This document shows positions 9,026 through 18,278 of a stretch of DNA of 64,000 nucleotides, one piece after another; the first letter of the stretch is position 1; each line of letters starts with the position of its first letter. The notes under the pieces are model-generated. The model had not been told where the DNA came from and made no database searches. It saw only the letters and a list, made by a program, of their open reading frames with translations. Source of the DNA: Hydrogenophaga sp. (lineage in GTDB: Bacteria; Pseudomonadota; Gammaproteobacteria; Burkholderiales; Burkholderiaceae_C); the NCBI GenBank assembly GCA_030653975.1, contig JAURYH010000020.1:1-64000 (forward strand). The letters run 5' to 3'. Both the position numbers and the translations under genes were made by a program.

Positions 9026-9199
9026 GGACAGGTCTCCAGATGCGGTGCGGGCGGGGGTGTTGGTCTGGGTTCGTTCAGACACACCCGTTCAAATCATTCT
9101 GGTGCGGATGGTAGGCACATGTTTGACGTCATGTTGTCCGTGCGACGACAATTGAAGGGTCTGCCCTCCTAGGACTTTCCCTAGTTCGTTGTACTGGCC

Positions 9200-9940
9200 A
9201 TGAGCAACTCCACCCCCAGCCGGACCGGATCCCAGTTGCGGGAGCGCGCCCGTGCGCCCACCGTGCAGGAGTTGTCGCAGATTCCCTGGCTGCGTGCCTT
9301 GAGCGAGGGCGAGCGTGCGCGGGCCGAAGACGCGCTGGTCGTGAGCGTGGCGCAGTCTGGCGAATTCATTTGCCGCATCGGTCGGCCGGTCACTTACTGG
9401 TTCGGTCTGGTCGATGGCCTGCTCAAGATGAGCAACGACGAATCGCAGGGCCCGGTGATCACCTTCACCGGCGTGGCGCCCGGGGGCTGGTTCGGCGAAG
9501 GCACCGTGCTCAAGCACGAGCAGTACCGCTACAACATCCAGGCCCTGCGCAAGAGCCGCGTGGCCGGCTTGCCGGTGCAGACCTTCGACTGGCTGCTCGA
9601 CCACTCGCTCGGCTTCAACCGCTTCGTCATGCACCAGCTCAACGAACGGCTCGGCCAGTTCATCGCCGCGCGCGAGATCGACCGCATCAACAACCCCGAC
9701 CTGCGCGTCGCCCGCAACCTCGCCGCGCTGTTCCATCCGCTGCTCTCGCCCAACGTGGGTGGCGTCCTGCGCATCACCCAGCAAGAGCTCGCCTACCTGG
9801 TCGGCCTGTCGCGCCAGCGGGTGAATGAAGCGCTGGCGACGCTGTCGGAAAAAGGCTGGATACGGGTGGAATACGGGGGGCTGCGGGTGCTGGATTTGCA
9901 GGCGCTGCGCTCGGGGGCGCTGGATGCGCCGGCCGACTGA
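9200..9940 (+). CDS. Crp/Fnr-family transcriptional regulator
   Basis: A 246-residue regulator with an N-terminal cyclic-nucleotide-type beta-roll (residues about 25-145, including [16 protein letters not shown] where cAMP receptors have the phosphate-binding cassette) and a C-terminal winged helix whose recognition region reads [21 protein letters not shown]. The N-terminus has no cysteine cluster, so it is not an FNR oxygen sensor. It is divergent from the acyl-CoA synthetase-liv operon across a 174-bp gap with several short inverted repeats, so it is the obvious candidate local regulator. The effector is unknown. Confidence 0.88.
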   Translation: MSNSTPSRTGSQLRERARAPTVQELSQIPWLRALSEGERARAEDALVVSVAQSGEFICRIGRPVTYWFGLVDGLLKMSNDESQGPVITFTGVAPGGWFGEGTVLKHEQYRYNIQALRKSRVAGLPVQTFDWLLDHSLGFNRFVMHQLNERLGQFIAAREIDRINNPDLRVARNLAALFHPLLSPNVGGVLRITQQELAYLVGLSRQRVNEALATLSEKGWIRVEYGGLRVLDLQALRSGALDAPAD

Positions 9941-9984
9941 CGGGCTGCGTGTCCTGCGGGGTTGTGATCTGGGATGATCCCCCC

Positions 9985-11244
9985 ATGACCACCGACAAAA
10001 AGCCCAGCACGCTCAAGCTCAACCCGGGCACCGCAAAGAAGACCGCGCCCGACCCGTTCGCGCCGCGCCGCGCCCCGGTGCGCCCGCCCGGCCCGGCCCG
10101 TGCCAAGAGCGTTTCGGCCTCCGCGCCCAAGCCGCCGCGTGAACCATCGCCGGGCTTCGGCGCCAAGCGATCTGGCCCCGAAGGCGAACGCGCCGAGCGC
10201 CCGCGCTATGGCGCTGACCGCCCAGGCAGCGACCGGCCAGCCGGCCCGCGCCCCACGGCTGACCGCCCGCGCACAGGCCCATCCGCCGGCCCACGCGGTG
10301 ACGAGCGCGGCTGGAGCGAGCGCCCGGCCCCGCGCCGCACCGATCCGCGCGACGCGCCTGACGGCGCAGCCGATCGCCCGCAGCGTGCCCCGTCCGCAGC
10401 ACCGCGTCCGGCGCAACCCCACCGGCCCGACCTCGCCCGCGTCGGCAACGTGCGCGGCGAAATCCGCCTCAACAAACGCATGGCGGACCTCGGCCTGTGT
10501 TCCCGCCGCGAGGCCGACGAATGGATCGCGCGCGGCTGGGTGCTGGTCAACGGCGAACCCGCCGTCATGGGCATGCCCGTGGCGCCCGACGCCAAGGTCG
10601 AGGTGCTGCCCCAGGCGCGCCACCAGCAAGCGGGGCAGGTGACGATCCTGCTGCACAAGCCCATGGGCTACGTGAGCGGCCAGCCCGAAGACGGCCACGA
10701 AGCCGCCGCCACGCTGATCGGCGCGCCCAGCCAGTGGCGCGGCGACGCCCGCCACCCGGCCGACGGCCGCCGCTTCGCCCCCGAACACACCCGCGGCCTC
10801 GCGCCCTGCGGCCGGCTCGACATCGACTCCGTTGGCCTTCTCGTGCTCACGCAGGACGGCCGCATCGCGCGCCAGCTCATCGGCGAGAACAGCGGCATCG
10901 AAAAGGAATACCTGGTGCGCGTGCACTACGCACCCAACGGTCCGCACGGTGCGGGCGTGGTCACGCAAGACGTGCAGGCCGTCTTCCCTGCCGACAAACT
11001 GGCGCTGCTGCGCCATGGTCTGAGCCTGGACGAGCAGCCCTTGAAGCCCGCCCAGGTGGACTGGATGAACCCCGAGCAGCTGCGCTTCATCCTCAAGGAA
11101 GGCAAGAAGCGCCAGATCCGCCGCATGTGCGAACAGGTCGGCCTGCACGTGGTGGGCCTCAAGCGCATCCGCATTGGCAACGTGGTGCTGGGGAATCTGC
11201 CGGTGGGGCAGTGGCGGTATCTGGGGGCGGGGGAGAGCTTTTGA
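9985..11244 (+). CDS. 23S rRNA pseudouridine synthase, RluF/RluB-type, with long disordered N-terminus
   Basis: About 419 residues. The last 260 form a standard RsuA-family enzyme: S4 RNA-binding domain ([22 protein letters not shown], near residue 161), catalytic motif [17 protein letters not shown] with Asp279 as nucleophile, and the C-terminal [21 protein letters not shown] segment. The last segment and the spacing resemble RluF (U2604 of 23S rRNA). The first 160 residues are a low-complexity Pro/Arg/Ala-rich, basic tail, common in betaproteobacterial homologues and probably RNA-binding. The start is the ATG at 9985; a GTG 12 codons upstream would also be in frame. The stop overlaps the next gene. 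Confidence 0.87.
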   Translation: MTTDKKPSTLKLNPGTAKKTAPDPFAPRRAPVRPPGPARAKSVSASAPKPPREPSPGFGAKRSGPEGERAERPRYGADRPGSDRPAGPRPTADRPRTGPSAGPRGDERGWSERPAPRRTDPRDAPDGAADRPQRAPSAAPRPAQPHRPDLARVGNVRGEIRLNKRMADLGLCSRREADEWIARGWVLVNGEPAVMGMPVAPDAKVEVLPQARHQQAGQVTILLHKPMGYVSGQPEDGHEAAATLIGAPSQWRGDARHPADGRRFAPEHTRGLAPCGRLDIDSVGLLVLTQDGRIARQLIGENSGIEKEYLVRVHYAPNGPHGAGVVTQDVQAVFPADKLALLRHGLSLDEQPLKPAQVDWMNPEQLRFILKEGKKRQIRRMCEQVGLHVVGLKRIRIGNVVLGNLPVGQWRYLGAGESF

Positions 11245-12032
11245 CAAGAAGGCCACCCCGTCACCGCATCCGCTCTCACGCCATCCTGCAAGCCCGGCGC
11301 AAACTGGAGGCCGAGTCCTACCCCCGTTTGCAGATGACCCTGATCGCCGCATTGACAGGGGCTTTCGGGTTGCTCTCGTCTTTCCTGCTGTTGCTTCAGG
11401 GCGTGGAGAGCATGGCCATTCGGTATCCGGTGGCGGTGCTGCTGGCCTACGTCATGTTTCTGTTCCTGATCTGGTTGTGGCTCAGGACCCATCGTGACGA
11501 CTACGTCGATGTCCCTGATTTTTCTTTTCCATCAAGTTCGGGGTCGGGCTCGGGATGCGGCAGTGGTGCGGAGGCCGTCGCACCGATCCGAAGTGGAGGC
11601 GGTGGCGATTTTGGCGGTGGCGGTGCGAGTGCCCGCTTTGATGGCGTTGGCTCCCCGGTGGACGACGGTCCAAGTCTGGGAGCGGATATTGGCGATGGGG
11701 TTGGGGCCATCGCGGAAGCTGATGAGCTGGCGATTCCGCTGCTGGCGGTTGTGATGGCGGTGGGGCTGGCCTTCGCTTCGCTGTACGTGATCTACATCGC
11801 GCCAGCGTTGCTGGCCGAGGTACTGGTGGACGGTGCGCTGTCGTATGCCTTGTACCGCTACGTTCGTGGGGAGGATTCCGAGCACTGGTTGCCCACAGCG
11901 GTGCGGCGCACGGTGCTTCCTTTCATCGCCACCGCGATTTTCCTGGCGGCTGCGGGAGCGGGCATGTCCGCTTACGCGCCGGGCGCGCGCTCTATTGGCG
12001 AGGTGGTGCGAAGCGGGGCTTCCGCGCCATAG
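11241..12032 (+). CDS. Uncharacterised membrane protein
   Basis: 263 residues if translation starts at the TTG at 11241, which overlaps the preceding TGA by four bases and has GGGGGAG just upstream. The alternative ATG at 11334 would begin inside the first membrane segment. Two N-terminal hydrophobic helices ([21 protein letters not shown] and [18 protein letters not shown]) are followed by a Gly/Ser-rich linker near residues 95-130 with runs such as GSGSGCGSG and [10 protein letters not shown], then two or three further hydrophobic segments. I do not recognise the family; the basic N-terminus ([23 protein letters not shown]) should face the cytoplasm. Only the overlap with the pseudouridine synthase gene hints at co-expression. 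Confidence 0.7.
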   Translation: MTRRPPRHRIRSHAILQARRKLEAESYPRLQMTLIAALTGAFGLLSSFLLLLQGVESMAIRYPVAVLLAYVMFLFLIWLWLRTHRDDYVDVPDFSFPSSSGSGSGCGSGAEAVAPIRSGGGGDFGGGGASARFDGVGSPVDDGPSLGADIGDGVGAIAEADELAIPLLAVVMAVGLAFASLYVIYIAPALLAEVLVDGALSYALYRYVRGEDSEHWLPTAVRRTVLPFIATAIFLAAAGAGMSAYAPGARSIGEVVRSGASAP

Positions 12033-12114
12033 GGCTGAGGCGACGGAGTGGGCCTCTGGCTGTGGATAGAGAGACAACCCCATTGCCAGCGCTTCACCCC
12101 GACCACAATGCCCC

Positions 12115-13392
12115 ATGACCGCCCCCTCCCCACCCAACAACCCCAAGCGCGCCGTGCTGCGCCACCTGCGCCCGTCGGACCTGAAGGCTGCGGCGCAACT
12201 GGCATCGCAGGCGATGCACGGCGTGATCAACCTCACCGAGGGGGTGCACCAGTCGGTGCGGCGGCGGCTGGGGTTCTCCAGCGGGACCTCGGATGAACGG
12301 GCCAGCGGCCTGACGGGGCAGGTTTACCAGGCGGTGCGTGGCGTGACGCAGTTGGTGAGTCACAGCACGGATGCCTTGCTGGGCGCGCTGCTGCCGCTGC
12401 TGGACGACCCGGCCACGCACCCCGAGGCCTCGCCCGCACGCGAGGCGGTGCTGGCCGCGCTGAACGGGGTGCTGGGCGACAAGCTGCAGGCCACGAACAA
12501 CCCGCTGGCTTGGCCCATGGTGCTGCGCCAGGGCGGCGAGACGCTGGTGCTGAACCCTTCCGCGCTGGCGGCTCAACTCGGTGCGAAGGCCCGCCCGCAC
12601 CTCGTGTTGCTGATCCATGGCCTGTGCATGAACGACACCCAGTGGCGCCGCGCCGGGCACGACCATGGGGAATGTCTGGCGCAGGCGCTGGGCTGTACCC
12701 CGGTCTACCTGCGCTACAACAGCGGCCTGCACACCTCGGTCAACGGCCGCGAGCTGGCGCTGATGCTGGAGCAACTGGTGGCGGCCTGGCCGGTGCCGCT
12801 GGAGCGCATCACCTTGCTGGGCCACAGCATGGGCGGGCTGGTGGCGCGGTCTGCGGTGCAGGTGGCGCGCCAGGCGGGCCTGCGCTGGCCAGGGTTGTTG
12901 CGCGAACTGGTGTTCCTGGGCACGCCGCACCACGGCGCACCACTGGAGCGCGCGGGCCATGGGGTGGACCTGCTGCTGGCGGCCACGCCGTTCACCGCGC
13001 CTTTCACGCGACTGGGCAAGATCCGCAGTGCGGGCATCACCGACCTGCGCCATGGTGATGTGCAGGACGTCGACTGGCAGGCGCACGACCGCTTCGCCTC
13101 GGCTGAAGACCACCGCGTGCCATTGCCTCTGCCCGAGGGGGTGGCCTGCTTCACGGTGGCGGGCACGCTGGCCGGCCAGCGCGGCCCGGTGGCCGACCGC
13201 TTGACCGGCGACGGCCTGGTGCCGCTGAACAGCGCACTGGGGCAGCACGACGAGCCGGCACGCCGCCTGGTGTTTGCACACGGCCGTCAGTTCATTGCGT
13301 ACCGCACCGGCCATCTGGACCTGCTCTCCAGCGCGGACGTGGCGGTGCAATTGCTGGCCTGGCTGGGTCCGGTGACCGCCGCCGGGCACTGA
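12115..13392 (+). CDS. Alpha/beta-hydrolase (PGAP1/lipase-like esterase)
   Basis: A 425-residue alpha/beta-hydrolase. The oxyanion strand LVLLIHGLCMNDTQW is near residue 165, the nucleophile elbow LLGHSMGGLVARSA places Ser near 241, and LGTPHHGAPLERAGHG follows as in PGAP1-like and triacylglycerol-lipase proteins. The terminal His is probably in GHLDLLS near residue 405. The first 150 residues are helical and lack a signal peptide, so the protein should be cytoplasmic. Possible roles include lipid or polyhydroxyalkanoate-related ester hydrolysis; nothing in the neighbourhood fixes the substrate. Confidence 0.8.
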   Translation: MTAPSPPNNPKRAVLRHLRPSDLKAAAQLASQAMHGVINLTEGVHQSVRRRLGFSSGTSDERASGLTGQVYQAVRGVTQLVSHSTDALLGALLPLLDDPATHPEASPAREAVLAALNGVLGDKLQATNNPLAWPMVLRQGGETLVLNPSALAAQLGAKARPHLVLLIHGLCMNDTQWRRAGHDHGECLAQALGCTPVYLRYNSGLHTSVNGRELALMLEQLVAAWPVPLERITLLGHSMGGLVARSAVQVARQAGLRWPGLLRELVFLGTPHHGAPLERAGHGVDLLLAATPFTAPFTRLGKIRSAGITDLRHGDVQDVDWQAHDRFASAEDHRVPLPLPEGVACFTVAGTLAGQRGPVADRLTGDGLVPLNSALGQHDEPARRLVFAHGRQFIAYRTGHLDLLSSADVAVQLLAWLGPVTAAGH

Positions 13393-13408
13393 CGCCAACG
13401 GCCTGGGG

Positions 13409-13435
13409 CTTGAAAAACCCCGACCCGCCCATAAT
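13409..13435 (+). promoter_or_regulatory. Sigma-32 (RpoH) heat-shock promoter of htpG
   Basis: CTTGAAA at 13409-13415 and CCCATAAT at 13428-13435 are separated by 12 bases. This matches the RpoH consensus (CTTGAAA, 11-16 bases, CCCCAT-T) closely and lies 66 bp before the htpG start codon. Confidence 0.8.
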
Positions 13436-13500
13436 TCACGCCTTGCGTGAGCGCTTCACCGCTGGAGCGCGTCTGTGTTTTTCAAACTCCCTCAAGATCC

Positions 13501-15450
13501 ATGAGCAAACAAACCCTGTCTTTCCAGGCCGAGGTGGCGCAGCTGCTGCACCTCGTCACCCATTCGCTGTATTCCAACCCCGAGATCTTCCTGCGCGAGC
13601 TGGTGTCCAACGCGTCGGACGCCTGCGACAAGCTGCGCTTTGAAGGCCTGAACAACGCCGCGCTGTTCGAAGACGCGCCGAACCTGGAAGTCCGTGTGGG
13701 CTTCGACAAGGAAGCGAAAACCATCACCATCACCGACAACGGCATCGGCATGAGCCAGGCCGAAGCGGTGGAGCACCTGGGCACCATCGCCAAGAGCGGC
13801 ACCAAGGACTTCATGAGCCACCTGAGCGGTGACCAGAAGAAGGATGCGCAGCTGATCGGCCAGTTCGGCGTGGGCTTCTATTCGGGCTTCATCGTGGCCG
13901 ACAGGATCACGGTCGAATCGCGCCGTGCCGGCCTGCCGGCGGCCGAGGGCGTGCGCTGGGTCAGCGGCGGCACGGGCGAGTTCGAGGTGGAAACCATTCA
14001 GCGCGCCGCGCGCGGCACCACCATCACCCTGCACCTGCGCGACGACGCGCACGAGTACCTGAGCCACTGGAAGCTCAAGTCGCTGATCACCAAGTACTCC
14101 GACCACATCAGCCTGCCGATCCTGATGCAGAAGGAAGAGTGGGACGCCGAGAAGAGCGAGTACGTGACGAAGGACGAGTGGGAAGCCGTGAACTCGGCCA
14201 ACGCACTGTGGGCGCGCAGCAAGAAAGAGATCTCCGACGAACAGTACGCCGAGTTCTACAAAAACATCAGCTACGACCAGGCCGCGCCGCTGGCCTGGAG
14301 CCACAACCGTGTCGAGGGCGCCACCGAATACACGCAGTTGCTCTACATCCCGGCCAAGGCGCCAATGGACCTGTGGAACCGCGACCGCAAGGCCGGCATC
14401 AAGCTCTACGTGAAGCGCGTCTTCATCATGGACGAGGCCGAGGCGCTGATGCCTTCGTATCTGCGCTGGGTCAAGGGCGTGGTCGATTCGGCTGATTTGC
14501 CGCTCAACGTGAGCCGCGAGCTGCTGCAGGAAAGCCGCGACGTGAAGGCGATCCGCGAAGGCAACACCCGCCGCGTGCTGGCGATGCTGGAAGACCTGGC
14601 GAAGAAAGACAAGCTACCCGAAGCCGCCGAAGGCGCCGATGGCGTCACCGACGTGGTGAGCGAAGAGGACAAGGCCGCCGCCGAAAAAGACGCGGGCAAG
14701 TACGCGACCTTCTACGCCGAGTTCGGCGCCGTGCTCAAGGAAGGCCTGGGCGAAGACTTCGCCAACCGCGAGAAGATCGCCAAGCTGCTGCGCTTTGCCT
14801 CGACCACCAGCGACGCCGTGAGCGTGAGCCTGGCGGACTACAAGGCGCGCATGAAAGACGGCCAGGCCGCCATCTACTACATCACCGCCGACAGCCTCGC
14901 CGCCGCCAAGAACAGCCCGCAGCTCGAAGTGTTCAAGAAAAAGGGCATCGAGGTGCTGCTGATGGCCGATCGCGTGGACGAGTGGGCCGTTTCGCACCTG
15001 CACGAGTTCGACGGCACGCCGCTGCAGAGCGTGGCCAAGGGCGCGGTCGATCTGGGCGCGCTGCAGGACGAAGAAGAAAAGAAAGCCGCCGAAGCCGCGG
15101 CGGAAAGCTTCAAGCCGGCGCTGGAGAAGCTCAAGGAAGCGCTGAAGGACAAGGCGCAGGACGTGCGCGTGACCACGCGCCTGGTCGATTCCGCGGCCTG
15201 CCTGGTGGTGGGCGAGGGCGACCTCTCCAACCAGCTCGCCCGCATGCTCAAGGCCGCGGGCCAGCAGGCGCCGACCAGCCAGCCCATCCTGGAAGTGAAC
15301 GCCGAGCACCCGCTGGTGAAGAAGCTGGAGGGCAGTGCGCACTTCGACGACCTGGCCCACATCCTGTTTGACCAGGCCCTGCTGGCCGAAGGTGGCCTGC
15401 CTGAAGACCCGGCCGCTTATGTGAAGCGGGTGAACGCGCTGCTGGTCTGA
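13501..15450 (+). CDS. htpG: Molecular chaperone HtpG (Hsp90)
   Basis: A 649-residue bacterial Hsp90, the normal length. The N-terminal GHKL ATPase domain shows all boxes: [21 protein letters not shown], and [17 protein letters not shown], the ATP lid. The middle domain contains [22 protein letters not shown] and [18 protein letters not shown] with the catalytic Arg, and the C-terminal dimerisation domain ends in KRVNALLV. The start is the ATG at 13501; an in-frame ATG-like start 18 codons earlier would lie inside the leader of the heat-shock promoter transcript. Monocistronic, with a stem-loop 18 bp after the stop. Confidence 0.98.
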   Translation: MSKQTLSFQAEVAQLLHLVTHSLYSNPEIFLRELVSNASDACDKLRFEGLNNAALFEDAPNLEVRVGFDKEAKTITITDNGIGMSQAEAVEHLGTIAKSGTKDFMSHLSGDQKKDAQLIGQFGVGFYSGFIVADRITVESRRAGLPAAEGVRWVSGGTGEFEVETIQRAARGTTITLHLRDDAHEYLSHWKLKSLITKYSDHISLPILMQKEEWDAEKSEYVTKDEWEAVNSANALWARSKKEISDEQYAEFYKNISYDQAAPLAWSHNRVEGATEYTQLLYIPAKAPMDLWNRDRKAGIKLYVKRVFIMDEAEALMPSYLRWVKGVVDSADLPLNVSRELLQESRDVKAIREGNTRRVLAMLEDLAKKDKLPEAAEGADGVTDVVSEEDKAAAEKDAGKYATFYAEFGAVLKEGLGEDFANREKIAKLLRFASTTSDAVSVSLADYKARMKDGQAAIYYITADSLAAAKNSPQLEVFKKKGIEVLLMADRVDEWAVSHLHEFDGTPLQSVAKGAVDLGALQDEEEKKAAEAAAESFKPALEKLKEALKDKAQDVRVTTRLVDSAACLVVGEGDLSNQLARMLKAAGQQAPTSQPILEVNAEHPLVKKLEGSAHFDDLAHILFDQALLAEGGLPEDPAAYVKRVNALLV

Positions 15451-15468
15451 GTCTCGCCTTCAACGAAA

Positions 15469-15498
15469 ACCCACCAGCACGGCCCCTTGCTGGTGGGT
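15469..15498 (+). terminator. Stem-loop after htpG
   Basis: ACCCACCAGCA at 15469-15479 is perfectly complementary to TGCTGGTGGGT at 15488-15498 with an eight-base loop. No U-tract follows on the plus strand, so it is either a weak terminator or a 3' stabilising hairpin. Confidence 0.55.
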
Positions 15499-15824
15499 GG
15501 GTGTCCGGCGTCACCGGAGGCCCTGACGCAACACTCCCAACGCCTGTTCAATGCCCTCACGTACGCGGCGGTGCCCGCGTCGTGCCGGAATTTCGGGCTG
15601 GCCTTCAAGGCGCAAGTCGTCGCTACTTGTGCCCCTCTTGATCTTGATCAACTGCATCCGGCTGGGGTGGGTGCTCCAATCCCGGGCTGAGTACTTCTTC
15701 ATTCATTCCGGCGTGGACGGGCTCGCTGTCACCCAGGTGTTCAACCGCTTCTAGCCCCATCGTTCGTGAGGTGCACCTGTTTGAACGAAGTGCGTTGTGT
15801 TTGTTCTTTTCAGGAGTTCTGAGC
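15499..15824. other. Intergenic stretch without recognised gene
   Basis: Short open frames exist on both strands (for example 15511-15702 on the minus strand, 63 codons), but none has a convincing ribosome site or resembles a family I know. The last 40 bases are the leader of the oxygenase gene, with CAGGAG 9 bases before its ATG. Confidence 0.5.
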
Positions 15825-16673
15825 ATGCAGCCGTGCGACTTTGGTGACCGTTTCATTTTTGACGACCCCAAGTACGAAGCCCTGGCGGCTGAAGGCGCCG
15901 CCAAGTACCGGTTGGGTACACCGTTCAACCACATGGCTTTCGACAATTTCCTGCCGCTGGACGTGGCCGAAGCCATGCTCGCCGAATTCCCCAAGGCGCA
16001 GGACATTGAATGGCACAACTACAACCGTCCGGCCGAACAGAAACTGGTCTGTGTGGACGAGACCAAGTTCGGCCCCGTGACGCGCAGCATGCTGTACCAG
16101 TTCAACTCCGCGCCTTTCCTGCGTTTCCTGGAGACGGTGACCGGCATCGACAACATGATCTCCGACCCTTCGATGCGCGGCGGTGGCCTGCACCAGACCC
16201 CCAAGGGCGGCCTGCTCAAGCTGCACGCCGACTTCAACAAGCACGACGCCAACTTCCTCGACCGCCGCATCAACGTCATCTTCTACATGAACAAGAACTG
16301 GAAGGAAGAGTACGGCGGCAGTCTGGAGCTGTGGGACCAGGAGGTCACGAAATGCGAGGTCAAGATCCTGCCCGTCTTCAACCGTCTGGCGATCTTTTCA
16401 CCGACCAGCAAGACGTTTCACGGCCACCCCGACCCACTGACCTGCCCCGATGGCGACTCGCGCAAGTCACTCGCACTTTTCTATTACACCAATGGCCGGC
16501 CCGCCAACGAGACCAACCAGTCCCACACGACGATCTTCGCTGAGCGGCCGCACGAAAGCATCGGTGGCATGCGCTGGCGCATCTCTCAGGACTACATGCC
16601 CCCGGTGCTGTTCCGGGCGATGCGCCGGTTCCGGGAACGCCATCTGACCAACACGATCCAGAAGCGCGGCTGA
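15825..16673 (+). CDS. 2-oxoglutarate/Fe(II)-dependent oxygenase (prolyl-4-hydroxylase-like)
   Basis: 282 residues from the ATG at 15825, which has CAGGAG upstream. The double-stranded beta-helix core carries the iron facial triad: HAD in LLKLHADFNKHD (His and Asp about residues 129 and 131) and the distal His in SKTFHGHPDPL. RKSLALFYY supplies the 2-oxoglutarate-binding Arg. Relatives hydroxylate protein prolines or modify small molecules or sugars; the C-terminal 60 residues are of unknown role. It is followed by a strong terminator, so it is a separate transcript from the signalling operon downstream. Confidence 0.82.
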   Translation: MQPCDFGDRFIFDDPKYEALAAEGAAKYRLGTPFNHMAFDNFLPLDVAEAMLAEFPKAQDIEWHNYNRPAEQKLVCVDETKFGPVTRSMLYQFNSAPFLRFLETVTGIDNMISDPSMRGGGLHQTPKGGLLKLHADFNKHDANFLDRRINVIFYMNKNWKEEYGGSLELWDQEVTKCEVKILPVFNRLAIFSPTSKTFHGHPDPLTCPDGDSRKSLALFYYTNGRPANETNQSHTTIFAERPHESIGGMRWRISQDYMPPVLFRAMRRFRERHLTNTIQKRG

Positions 16674-16694
16674 CACAGCCCGCCCATTGGCCTG

Positions 16695-16735
16695 GCCCAT
16701 GCACCCTGCAAAGGGGGCATGGGCTTTTTCTTTTT
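16695..16735 (+). terminator. Rho-independent terminator
   Basis: GCCCATGC at 16695-16702 pairs with GCATGGGC at 16717-16724 and is followed by TTTTTCTTTTT. It isolates the oxygenase gene from the phc-type operon. Confidence 0.9.
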
Positions 16736-16831
16736 GGCTGCCAGCGTTTGCGCACGGAGCCCAGCGACAACGGCCGCCACGCGAGATGACTACACTCGCG
16801 CACAGGGACTTCATTCCGGGGCGCCTCATCG

Positions 16832-18268
16832 ATGGCATCCCTCCTTGTTGATAACGGCCACACCGTGCAATTCCAGCGTCCATTTGATCCTGTCGTCACC
16901 TTCCGAAACAGCCAGGGCGAGGCCGCCCGCGGTACCCTGACCAGCCTGCAGCGCCGCTCGCTGGTGATGGAGGTGTACAACCCGTACTCCATCGTGCAGG
17001 TCAGCGAGGTGCTCAGCGATCTGAACATCCGCTCCGGGGACCGCAGCATCTACAGGGGCAAGGCGGTGGTGGTGAGCCTGCTGAACACGGGGCTGATGGC
17101 GGTGGTGTCCGTTGCCCTGATCGATGAGTGGAACGACCTGGGCGGGATCGACCACAGCGCGCGCAGCGTGTCGGCTGCGGTCAGCCGCTTCGTTGAGGAA
17201 TGGGAGTCGCGCTCTCGCGTCGGTCAGAACTACCAGGTGGTGGTGAACGACCTGCGGGCTTACTTCTCTGAGGTGACACGCTGGCTGGACCAGGCCGACA
17301 TCACCGCCGGTCTGCCACGTGATGTGCACGGCCGGGTGCGGGACGACGTGTTCTTCGAGATCGCGAAACCCCTGCTCACCAAGGGCCGCGAATACCTGCT
17401 GCGCTTTGAGGAAGAGGCCGCCAAGGTGCCTGCCGAACTGGAACCTGCACACCGCGCGTTTGCGCAGGCGGCGATCCACCCGCTGGTACTGCGCGCGCCT
17501 TTTGTTTACCGTACTTTCGCCAAGCCGCTGGGCTATGCGGGTGACTACCAGATGGTCAACCAGATACTGGGCAACCCGCGTGAAGGGCCGAGCACCTACT
17601 TCGAGATGGTGAACTTCATGTTCCTGCAGGCGGGCGTGGCGCAGGCGCACCGCAACCGTGTGGATATCTTGCTGGAGCGACTGAAATCCCTGGCTGCCCA
17701 GGCCCGCGAGCAGGGCCGGCCGCTGCGCATCCTGAACGTGGGCTGCGGGCCGGCGGGCGAACTGCAACGCCTGGCCGCCACCGACCAGCCAATGGACCAC
17801 CTGGATGTGGTGCTGATGGACTTCAGCGACGAAACCCTGCTTTACACGAGCCAGAAGCTGATCGAGACGGCGCAGGCCGCCGTGCGCGAGCCGCTGAAGG
17901 TGACGCTGCGCCACGAGTCGGTGCACCAGCTGCTCAAGCGCTCATCGCGCGACCAGGGCATTGCGCTGGACGAACAGTACGACTACATCTACTGCGCCGG
18001 CCTGTTCGACTACCTGGCCGACAAGGCCTGCACGCGGCTGATCGCCTACTTTGACAACCACTTGCGGCCTGGCGGAACCCTGCTGGTAACCAACGTGCAT
18101 TCCAGCAACCCGGAGCGTTTCTGGATGGAACACTTCATGGAGTGGTACCTGATCTACCGGGACGAAGCGGGCCTCACCAAGCTGTTCCCGTCGACGCTGC
18201 CCGACGTCAAGACCTACACCGATGCGACAGGTGTCAACCTGTTCGCCGAGGCCGTGAAGCCGCAGTGA
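16832..18268 (+). CDS. phcB: PhcB-like SAM-dependent methyltransferase (autoinducer synthase)
   Basis: 478 residues. An N-terminal PilZ-like beta domain (QFQRPFDPVVTF...GTLTSLQRRSLVMEVYNPYS, residues 12-100) and a helical region precede a class I methyltransferase fold with SAM motif I ILNVGCGPAGEL near residue 300 and YDYIYCAGLFDYL as motif IV. This architecture and the next three genes match PhcB of Ralstonia solanacearum, which methylates a 3-hydroxy fatty acid to give the volatile quorum signal 3-OH-PAME or 3-OH-MAME. Family identity comes from recognition and from the operon; the product is inferred. First gene of a four-gene operon; a candidate -10 TACACT lies at 16791-16796 but no good -35 is seen. 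The ribosome site is weak. Confidence 0.82.
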   Translation: MASLLVDNGHTVQFQRPFDPVVTFRNSQGEAARGTLTSLQRRSLVMEVYNPYSIVQVSEVLSDLNIRSGDRSIYRGKAVVVSLLNTGLMAVVSVALIDEWNDLGGIDHSARSVSAAVSRFVEEWESRSRVGQNYQVVVNDLRAYFSEVTRWLDQADITAGLPRDVHGRVRDDVFFEIAKPLLTKGREYLLRFEEEAAKVPAELEPAHRAFAQAAIHPLVLRAPFVYRTFAKPLGYAGDYQMVNQILGNPREGPSTYFEMVNFMFLQAGVAQAHRNRVDILLERLKSLAAQAREQGRPLRILNVGCGPAGELQRLAATDQPMDHLDVVLMDFSDETLLYTSQKLIETAQAAVREPLKVTLRHESVHQLLKRSSRDQGIALDEQYDYIYCAGLFDYLADKACTRLIAYFDNHLRPGGTLLVTNVHSSNPERFWMEHFMEWYLIYRDEAGLTKLFPSTLPDVKTYTDATGVNLFAEAVKPQ

Positions 18269-18278
18269 GGGAGGCCAC

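Noticed and set aside
7076..9172. A 698-codon plus-strand frame opposite the acyl-CoA synthetase
   Set aside because: Shadow of a well-supported gene on the other strand.
10497..11240. Upstream extension of the membrane protein at 11241
   Set aside because: It lies out of frame inside the pseudouridine synthase gene and is Arg/Pro-rich without domain similarity; the TTG at 11241 with a ribosome site is the likelier start.
15511..15702. A 63-codon minus-strand frame in the htpG-oxygenase gap
   Set aside because: No ribosome site, no recognisable motif, and competing frames of the same length exist on the other strand.
16832..17140. Cyclic-di-GMP binding by the PilZ-like N-terminus of the PhcB-like protein
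   Set aside because: An Arg-rich start resembling RxxxR is present, but the (D/N)xSxxG part of the PilZ binding motif is not seen, so c-di-GMP binding is not supported.
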